This document shows positions 8,166 through 13,120 of a DNA stretch of 16,718 nucleotides, piece by piece; within the stretch, counting starts at the first letter, position 1, and each line of letters starts with the position of its first letter. The notes under the pieces are model-generated. The model did no database searches. It saw only the letters and a list, made by a program, of their open reading frames with translations, and was not told where the DNA came from. Position numbers and translations under genes: made by a program. This DNA comes from CALAZP01 sp964410725 (GTDB taxonomy: Bacteria; Bacteroidota; Bacteroidia; Chitinophagales; Saprospiraceae), in contig CAYPID010000046.1 of assembly GCA_964410725.1 (NCBI GenBank), forward strand, positions 1 to 16,718, in the 5' to 3' direction.

Positions 8166-9680
8166 GTGAAAAAACTAATTTGGTTCTTTTGGGGTATTAT
8201 CAACATTCAGGTATTTGGACAGCAATATATGGACAGTAAAAAGGCAGATGCCTTAACGAACTTGTATTTTACCGAAGGTATAAAAACATTAAAAGATTTC
8301 TTAAGCATTCCAAATAGGAGTCGGAATGTGGAGGAAATTGAGCGCAATATTGAATGGTGTAAGGAATGGTTCAAGGAGCTGGATATGGAGGTGGTGAAAA
8401 TTTTTTCAGAGGGGGTTCCTCATTTACTTGCGACAAAAGTAGTGGATGTTACCAAACCGACGCTATTATTTTATTTACAGATTGATGGTCAGCCGGTGGA
8501 CTCCTCTTTATGGGATCAACCGGATCCTTTCCAACCCGTACTCAAAAAATGCCGGGGGGGTGATTGTATTCCTTTAGATTGGGAAATACTTAAAGGAGAC
8601 GTTGACCTCGAGTGGAAGATATTTGCACGTTCTGCGTCTGATTCAAAGGGTCCTGCTGTTGCTTTTATGTATGCGTTAAAAATTATGCACCTACAGGGCG
8701 TTAATCCTGCATACAATATAAAGGTAATCATGGATTTTCAGGAGGAATTAGGTTCTCCTACGTTGCCTAAATTAGTGAAAAATAATAGAGCAGCATTTGC
8801 AGCAGATGCTATCATTATTGTGGATGGAACTCGTCCTTCGGGTAATATGCCTACTTTGACTTTTGGTGCCAGGGGAATTGCTACGGTAAGTTTGACAACC
8901 TACGGAGCCATGAAAAACATGCATTCTGGCCAATATGGTAATTACGTTCCCAATCCGGCATTTGCTTTGGCTCGATTAGTGGGTGGCATGAAAGACACCG
9001 AGGGTCGGGTATTAATTCCTGGATTTTACGAGGGGGTCAAAATCAGTTCTACGATTGGTGGATCAATGGAAAACCAAGGGGCCTCATTACAAGAATTAGG
9101 ACTGGCTGAATTTGAAAAAGTGGGGGCTAATTATTTGGAGTCATTACAATATCCCTCTTTAAATATAAGAGGAATGAAAGCTGGATGGGTAGGTAATGAG
9201 GTACGAACCATTATTCCTTCGGAGGCGGTAGTGGAAATTGATATGCGTTTGGTGATGGAAACTCCTGCGGAGCGTCAATTACAACTATTGAGGAATTATA
9301 TAATAGATCAGGGTTTTTATGTTATTGATGAAGCACCTACTTTGGAAGAACGATTAAAATATCCCAATTTGATTCGCATGGAGTATAGAATAGGTTCATT
9401 GCCTTTCAAGACTAATATCGATGGTCCGTTGGGCCAATGGCTTCAAAATATTATGGCGGAGACTTTTGGAACTGGAAATTTTTTGGTGATGCAAACTACA
9501 GGTGGGTCACAACCTATCGCTCCCTTTATCAATACTCTTGGGATTCCTGCTTTAGCCCTAAGGATAGCAAATCCTGATAGCAACATTCACGCTCCTAATG
9601 AAAATATCCGCTTAGGTAATTTTTATGAAGGAATAAAAATTGCCTTATCGGTCTTGAGTAAGCCTTATGATATTGAATAA
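8166..9680 (+). CDS. Exported M20-family metallohydrolase with Gln in place of a metal-ligand His
   Basis: A 504-aa protein of the M20/ArgE/carboxypeptidase G2 superfamily, whose members cleave peptide or amide bonds with a two-zinc centre. The start is taken as the GTG at 8166, because it directly yields a signal peptide (K-K-L-I-W-F-F-W... ending V-F-G-Q); an ATG at 8158 is out of frame and stops after three codons. Conserved positions are D107, D159 (S-A-S-D-S-K-G), the catalytic pair E193-E194 (Q-E-E-L-G-S), D220, H253 (M-H-S-G-Q-Y-G) in the dimerisation region, and H475 (I-H-A-P-N-E-N). The usual H-x-D ligand reads Q105-I-D107, so one zinc-ligand histidine is glutamine. Four cysteines and an insertion-like loop (about 128-148) separate it from close PepV-type proteins. 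It is probably co-transcribed with the SGNH gene. The substrate is unknown. Confidence 0.88.
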   Translation: MKKLIWFFWGIINIQVFGQQYMDSKKADALTNLYFTEGIKTLKDFLSIPNRSRNVEEIERNIEWCKEWFKELDMEVVKIFSEGVPHLLATKVVDVTKPTLLFYLQIDGQPVDSSLWDQPDPFQPVLKKCRGGDCIPLDWEILKGDVDLEWKIFARSASDSKGPAVAFMYALKIMHLQGVNPAYNIKVIMDFQEELGSPTLPKLVKNNRAAFAADAIIIVDGTRPSGNMPTLTFGARGIATVSLTTYGAMKNMHSGQYGNYVPNPAFALARLVGGMKDTEGRVLIPGFYEGVKISSTIGGSMENQGASLQELGLAEFEKVGANYLESLQYPSLNIRGMKAGWVGNEVRTIIPSEAVVEIDMRLVMETPAERQLQLLRNYIIDQGFYVIDEAPTLEERLKYPNLIRMEYRIGSLPFKTNIDGPLGQWLQNIMAETFGTGNFLVMQTTGGSQPIAPFINTLGIPALALRIANPDSNIHAPNENIRLGNFYEGIKIALSVLSKPYDIE

Positions 9681-9753
9681 TATTTATAATAATAGAGGGC
9701 TATTCAAATTTAATCAACTGGAGTTTTTACCAAATAAAGGAGGAGGTAATTTT

Positions 9754-10785
9754 CTAAGGAATAAGGGTACCAATGGACTCTAATTTGTCGATCAGCAAAT
9801 TCATATCAAGATGGTAGTTATTGCTCTCTAAGGGGTGATATTCCATCCCTTTCATAACGCTCAACATATGAAAATAAGTCTTAGTCGCTTTTTTGCCAGT
9901 AATGGTAATACCATCTTTGTAACAGGGATGAACGCAATCTCTATCAACAATTTCAAGTACCGCCGCTTCTGATCTTGCATAGAGTAGATTAGAAAGTCCT
10001 GCACCATGAAAACCTATGATAATTTTGGCATTGGAAAAAAGATAAACTTGATCATCCAGTCTTAATTTTTCCAATTTGATTATTTTAAATCCATATTTTT
10101 CTACAGTTTGCTGAATTTCATTTTCATTAATAAGTTTACGATTGGATCTACTTATATAGATGTAGGGGACCTTGTCTAACTTTCTGGAAGGTTGGAAATG
10201 ATTCTTATAAAAGGTTTCTATTCTATTGATTAAGTATGGAGTTGCTCTACTGTGGTGGTAATTTTTGTAGGTACAATTTCCAATTAACCGAGTATTAGAG
10301 GAGGTATCGTGATTATATGGAATAAGGGTTTGAGAGGGCAGGTCAATTTTAGATATTTTGTAAATTTTCTTATCAGGGTATAACTCACTTAGGATTTTCA
10401 TCCAACGAATTTGGAAAGGCAGGTATCCATTAATTATTGAATCGGGAAGGATGATATTGGAAGCTTTGCTTTCGAAAGCGAGAAACAAAAGCGGCAATTC
10501 ACTAAAATTCCAATGACAATAATTATTTACATTTCTCCAAGTGGTCGGAATCAGGCAATAATTGGAGTTGGGATGACCGGAATACCCTGATGGACCAAAA
10601 GAATACGTAATGCCTTCTGGTGGTTCTGAGGGCAATCTTTGAGGGATATCAATATTTTTCGGAGGGAATATTTCTATATCTAAAGAATAGGAATCTAATT
10701 CTCTATATTTTTCAATTGCTTTTAGATCTATGGTTGGTTGATTTATCAAAAATTTTTTGGATAGCTTTTTGAGAATAGTTTTCAT
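9754..10785 (-). CDS. Family 61-like glycosyltransferase (DUF563 domain)
   Basis: A 343-aa glycosyltransferase that probably adds a sugar to a surface polysaccharide or glycoprotein in the cytoplasm. Family marks are C-H91-W-N-F-S-E-L-P early in the protein, I-S-R-S-N-R-K-L-I-N (211-220), and I-I-I-G-F-H260-G-A-G-L-S-N266-L-L-Y-A towards the C-terminus. No signal peptide or membrane segment is seen; the N-terminus is basic. It converges on the M20 gene and has no polysaccharide genes around it, so it may be an isolated gene. It lies next to the structured noncoding region and may mark an edge of accessory DNA. Donor and acceptor cannot be inferred. Confidence 0.88.
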   Translation of the reverse strand: MKTILKKLSKKFLINQPTIDLKAIEKYRELDSYSLDIEIFPPKNIDIPQRLPSEPPEGITYSFGPSGYSGHPNSNYCLIPTTWRNVNNYCHWNFSELPLLFLAFESKASNIILPDSIINGYLPFQIRWMKILSELYPDKKIYKISKIDLPSQTLIPYNHDTSSNTRLIGNCTYKNYHHSRATPYLINRIETFYKNHFQPSRKLDKVPYIYISRSNRKLINENEIQQTVEKYGFKIIKLEKLRLDDQVYLFSNAKIIIGFHGAGLSNLLYARSEAAVLEIVDRDCVHPCYKDGITITGKKATKTYFHMLSVMKGMEYHPLESNNYHLDMNLLIDKLESIGTLIP

Positions 10786-10954
10786 CTTGGGAGGAAATAT
10801 TTCTATTTATCAGATGTCCACAAAATATTGAAATAGAATTGAGCAAATGGTGTTATAAAAATTATTCTTAGATTAACCAAAAATCCTCAAAACCTTTCCT
10901 AGTGGAAAGTATTGGATAATATATAGTGGCTTGATATTCTTTTATTATTGGAAT

Positions 10955-10984
10955 AAAAAAGAGAGCCACATAATCGCGGCTCTC
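10955..10984 (-). terminator. Leftward Rho-independent terminator
   Basis: On the minus strand, GAGAGCC pairs with GGCTCTC (10984-10978 with 10967-10961) across a 10-nt loop and is followed directly by six T residues (10960-10955). On the plus strand no T tract follows, so it works only leftward. It lies about 170 nt upstream of the leftward glycosyltransferase start, and so ends something transcribed from the right. Confidence 0.7.
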
Positions 10985-11047
10985 CTAAGTAGCAGAATAT
11001 ACTACAAACTCCGGTCTTGCGCCTTTTCGGTTTTCAGAATCTCTTTG

Positions 11048-11074
11048 AAAAGGGAGGGCCTTTCAACCCTCCCT
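11048..11074 (-). terminator. Second leftward terminator-like hairpin
   Basis: AGGGAGGG (11051-11058) pairs with CCCTCCCT (11067-11074), an 8-bp GC-rich stem with an 8-nt loop. Read leftward it runs into a short T tract (TTTT, counting the last stem base, then C). The sequence TTGAAA...TTTCAA overlapping its left half (about 11045-11066) can form a competing stem. This leaves room for an attenuator-like switch. Confidence 0.5.
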
Positions 11075-11137
11075 GACTCAAATTGGAGTTAAAGAGTACA
11101 TAGGAAACTAATCCCACTAAGGAATGCTTCTTTATGC

Positions 11138-11172
11138 TATCAACCTTTTTCTAAGATACTTTTAGGTTGATA
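11138..11172. repeat. 9-bp perfect inverted repeat
   Basis: TATCAACCT (11138-11146) and AGGTTGATA (11164-11172) are exact reverse complements separated by 17 nt. No gene overlaps it. It may be an RNA stem or a protein-binding dyad. Confidence 0.45.
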
Positions 11173-11250
11173 TTATAGGTTATCTGTTGCTTTTTTAAGG
11201 TTGTTTATGTTGATTAAATAATAGATTAAAAAAATTAGAAATCTGGTCAC

Positions 11251-11358
11251 TCAAGTTGCCGGAATTCTGATCAGCAACTTTCGTTTGTATCGCTGCAAGT
11301 ACCAGTCAATGGTCTGGTGTAGCCGCGGCCAACTCAACTTACTGGTTATAATAATCAT
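11251..11358 (-). CDS. 35-codon leftward small ORF, possible microprotein or gene remnant
   Basis: ATG at 11358-11356 and TGA at 11253-11251 on the minus strand enclose 35 residues with a protein-like pattern: a hydrophobic start (M-I-I-I-T-S-K-L-S-W-P-R), then a possibly amphipathic, basic stretch (D-W-Y-L-Q-R-Y-K-R-K-L-L-I-R-I-P). The same frame stays open upstream of the ATG for about 18 further codons to a TAA near 11412, so it could be the surviving end of a longer broken gene. Its last codons overlap the AAGTTGC/GCAACTT inverted repeat at 11253-11280. No family is recognised. The open frame could be chance. Confidence 0.3.
   Translation of the reverse strand: MIIITSKLSWPRLHQTIDWYLQRYKRKLLIRIPAT
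11253..11280. repeat. 7-bp perfect inverted repeat at the end of the small ORF
   Basis: AAGTTGC (11253-11259) and GCAACTT (11274-11280) are exact reverse complements with a 14-nt spacer. It sits over the stop end of the 35-codon leftward ORF. No T tract follows on the plus strand; on the minus strand a T-rich stretch begins only about 25 nt further on, so it is not a clear terminator. Confidence 0.4.
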
Positions 11359-11380
11359 AGCTTCATTTTGATTTACTCTG

Positions 11381-11414
11381 TATAACAAGGTGATTTTTTG
11401 TCTTTCTTGTTATA
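11381..11414. repeat. 9-bp perfect inverted repeat, operator- or att-like
   Basis: TATAACAAG (11381-11389) and CTTGTTATA (11406-11414) are exact reverse complements with a 16-nt spacer. No T tract follows on either strand, so it is not a terminator. It sits beside direct repeats at 11423-11440 and 11460-11489, an arrangement like paired half-sites plus arm sites for a DNA-binding or recombination protein. Confidence 0.45.
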
Positions 11415-11422
11415 GGTCAAAG

Positions 11423-11440
11423 ATACTGGCTAAATACTGG
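11423..11440. repeat. Two ATACTGG direct repeats, 11-bp period
   Basis: ATACTGG occurs at 11423-11429 and 11434-11440, one helical turn apart. A further TACTGG lies at 11340-11345. Confidence 0.45.
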
Positions 11441-11449
11441 TGCGCTCGA

Positions 11450-11489
11450 GCCATTTCGAGTCATTTTGCGTCATTTTGCGTCATTTTGC
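11450..11489. repeat. Iteron-like tandem repeat, three perfect 10-bp copies
   Basis: GTCATTTTGC is repeated exactly three times at 11460-11469, 11470-11479 and 11480-11489. A degenerate fourth copy (GCCATTTCGA, 7 of 10 matches) lies at 11450-11459. The 10-bp period would place all copies on one face of the helix. The array ends 42 bp from the stop codon of the 69-aa helix-turn-helix gene, which makes that protein a candidate binder. Confidence 0.7.
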
Positions 11490-11531
11490 CTGGAAAATAA
11501 CTCTCGGTAGCTGAGTGGGAGTCCTTATTCA

Positions 11532-11741
11532 TCAAAAAGGGGGGGTGAAATTGAACTTTCTCTTGAATTCAAATGCCAGTCCTTCATAGCCCAGCTTAAT
11601 ATAGATCTCGTATACCTTATCACGAGATATAATCCCTCTTGGAACTTGAATCTTTTCTCTTCGAAGCCATCTTCTGAGTGTGCTGACACTGATATTTAAG
11701 GATTCAGCAATTTCGTATTTGCTGATAGGCGCTGTTTTCAT
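11532..11741 (-). CDS. Small helix-turn-helix DNA-binding protein (69 aa)
   Basis: The 69 residues include a clear helix-turn-helix of the excisionase/MerR-like type: K-Y-E-I-A-E-S-L-N-I-S-V-S-T-L-R-R-W-L-R (residues 8-27), followed by a basic wing-like segment (R-R-E-K-I-Q-V-P-R-G-I-I-S-R-D-K-V). The protein is almost entirely this domain plus a basic aromatic tail ending F-T-P-P-F. Size and fold fit an excisionase, a small phage-type regulator or an autoregulator. It lies between the iteron-like repeats (11450-11489) and a hairpin at 11778-11801 in its own leader, either of which could be its target. It is divergent from dinB with 206 nt between the starts, so it could also control that cassette. 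No integrase or transposase is nearby to settle its role. Confidence 0.75.
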   Translation of the reverse strand: MKTAPISKYEIAESLNISVSTLRRWLRREKIQVPRGIISRDKVYEIYIKLGYEGLAFEFKRKFNFTPPF

Positions 11742-11777
11742 GCCGTGATATTTTTAAAATTAACGAATGAAACAACC

Positions 11778-11801
11778 CTTAGTGAGTGTAACTCACCTAA
11801 G
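11778..11801. repeat. 10-bp bulged dyad upstream of the small HTH gene
   Basis: CTTAGTGAGT (11778-11787) pairs with ACTCACCTAAG (11791-11801): ten base pairs, one bulged C and a 3-nt loop. It lies 37-60 nt upstream of the ATG of the leftward helix-turn-helix gene, in the divergent spacer shared with dinB. It could be an autoregulatory operator or an RNA hairpin in the leader. Confidence 0.55.
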
Positions 11802-11888
11802 CAACCGATAACCTGCTGTACTTCTTTAACTGTATGTATCTTAGAAAGCGAATAACAATATAAATACTTTTTCTCGCAAAACAAAAAA

Positions 11889-11910
11889 AAATTGCTTAAT
11901 TAAACAATTT
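11889..11910. promoter_or_regulatory. 22-bp near-perfect palindrome, candidate operator of dinB-dnaE
   Basis: AAATTG (11889-11894) and CAATTT (11905-11910) flank a C/TTAATTAA/A core; ten of eleven mirror-image base pairs match. The centre lies about 48 bp upstream of the dinB ATG, close to where the -33 region of a promoter would be. AT-rich palindromes arise by chance more easily than GC-rich ones, but this is the longest dyad next to dinB. Confidence 0.45.
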
Positions 11911-11934
11911 GTTTTATTTTAGCTTTCGTAAAAC
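11911..11934 (+). promoter_or_regulatory. Possible dinB promoter -7 element inside an inverted repeat
   Basis: TAGCTTTC (11920-11927) matches seven of eight positions of the Bacteroidota -7 element TAnnTTTG. It is enclosed by GTTTTA (11911-11916) and TAAAAC (11929-11934), a perfect 6-bp inverted repeat with a 12-nt spacer. No TTTG at the proper -33 spacing is visible. A repressor bound here would block transcription start. Confidence 0.3.
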
Positions 11935-11947
11935 TTATTAAAACAAA

Positions 11948-13114
11948 ATGTATAAAAAAGCCGTCCTGCATCTTGACTTAGATGCTTTCTTCGTTTCCGT
12001 GGAGCAATTGCGAAACAGCTCGCTTAAAGGCAAGCCTGTCATTATAGGAGGTAGTGGTCGAAGTGTGGTAGCCTCTTGTAGTTACGAAGCCCGAGCCTAT
12101 GGTGTTCATTCTGCAATGCCGGTAAAAATGGCATTACAGCGGTGTCCGGATGCCATTGTTATACGAGGGGACATGGAAGCTTATACACAGTACTCCGGTC
12201 TTATTACTGAGATTGTAGCAGAAGAAGCACCACTGTATGAAAAAGCGTCTATTGACGAATTTTATCTCGATTTGACGGGAATGGACCGATACTTTGGTTG
12301 TTGGCAGTGGTCTGAGATACTGCGCCAGAAAATCATCAAAGAAAGTGGACTTCCCATTTCTATGGGTTTGGCGGTCAATAAACTCATCTCGAAAATCAGT
12401 ACTGGAGAGGCCAAGCCCAACGGTGCTCGTTGCATTCAAGTAGGTACTGAAAAATCCTTTATTGCCCCTATGCCCGTTGGCAAATTGCCTTCCGTGGGAA
12501 ATGCTACCCAACGAAAATTGCAAATGATGGGGGTCAAAACCATACATACCCTCAGTCTCATTCCGCCTATCTTACTGGAGCGTGAATTTGGAAAAAACGG
12601 CACGGAACTTTGGAAAAAGGCCAATGCTATTGACGACCGTCCTGTGGTGCCTTACCACGAAAAACAATCTATGTCTGCCGAACGAACGTTTCAGGAAGAT
12701 ACCATAGATATCGATTGGATTAAACGACAACTGGCTGATATGTGTTTTAAGCTCGCTTATGAATTGCGTCAATCAGGCAAACTCACCTCCTGTGTAACTG
12801 TCAAAATAAGATATACAGATTTCAATACTTTTTCTCGCCAACAAAAAATCACCTACACGGCATTGGATTCCGTATTGATCACTCATATTCATCACCTATT
12901 CCATCAACTCTATCAACGCAGACAACTCATCAGATTAATTGGCATTCGATTCAGTGGGCTTGTCTACGGAAGTCCCCAGATGAGTTTATTCGACCAAGCG
13001 GCGGAGCAGGACAAACTCATACAAGCGATGGATGGCATCCGAAACCGATTTGGGATACAAGCCATTACTCGGGCTGATTTATTGGATACTCTTGGCAATC
13101 CTCCTAAATTGTAA
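11948..13114 (+). CDS. dinB: Y-family translesion DNA polymerase (Pol IV/DinB type), catalytically complete
   Basis: A 388-aa error-prone polymerase that copies past DNA lesions. The palm has H-L-D10-L-D12-A-F-F15 (metal ligand D10, likely steric gate F15), S-Y-E-A-R (45-49), and the catalytic S-I-D103-E104-F-Y-L-D. The thumb's helix-hairpin-helix region G-K-L-P-S-V-G-N (178-185) and the little-finger domain (about 240-338) follow. Q344-M-S-L-F348 fits the sliding-clamp-binding consensus, and a tail R-F-G-I-Q-A-I-T-R-A (367-376) is typical of DinB relatives paired with dnaE. All acidic catalytic residues are present, unlike ImuB, which lacks them. The gene starts in an A-rich leader without a Shine-Dalgarno sequence, as usual in Bacteroidota. 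The dnaE gene follows after 6 nt. SOS-type control is likely but no LexA box is recognised. Confidence 0.94.
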   Translation: MYKKAVLHLDLDAFFVSVEQLRNSSLKGKPVIIGGSGRSVVASCSYEARAYGVHSAMPVKMALQRCPDAIVIRGDMEAYTQYSGLITEIVAEEAPLYEKASIDEFYLDLTGMDRYFGCWQWSEILRQKIIKESGLPISMGLAVNKLISKISTGEAKPNGARCIQVGTEKSFIAPMPVGKLPSVGNATQRKLQMMGVKTIHTLSLIPPILLEREFGKNGTELWKKANAIDDRPVVPYHEKQSMSAERTFQEDTIDIDWIKRQLADMCFKLAYELRQSGKLTSCVTVKIRYTDFNTFSRQQKITYTALDSVLITHIHHLFHQLYQRRQLIRLIGIRFSGLVYGSPQMSLFDQAAEQDKLIQAMDGIRNRFGIQAITRADLLDTLGNPPKL

Positions 13115-13120
13115 GTCGCT

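Larger units (their letters stand above)
10786..11531. other. 746-nt structured region without a normal-sized gene
   Basis: No reading frame of 60 codons or more occurs here. From left to right it holds a 6-bp hairpin (CTTTCC-TAGT-GGAAAG, 10894-10909), two leftward terminator-like hairpins (10955-10984 and 11051-11074), perfect inverted repeats at 11138-11172, 11253-11280 and 11381-11414, a 35-codon leftward ORF (11251-11358), and short direct repeats at 11423-11440 and 11460-11489. Such density is unusual for a plain intergenic spacer. The two terminators face leftward although the nearest known leftward gene upstream ends at 11532, so a long 3' region or a separate noncoding RNA may be transcribed leftward. 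Individual sites are listed separately. Confidence 0.5.

Noticed and set aside
9691..9704. AATAG-AGGG-CTATT hairpin between the convergent M20 and glycosyltransferase genes
   Set aside because: The five-pair, AT-rich stem with no following T tract is too weak to call a terminator.
11381..11414. Inverted repeat considered as a terminator
   Set aside because: Neither strand has a T tract after the stem; it is listed as a dyad only.
11460..11489. Short tandem repeat considered as a CRISPR array
   Set aside because: The 10-bp units abut with no spacers and no cas genes are present.
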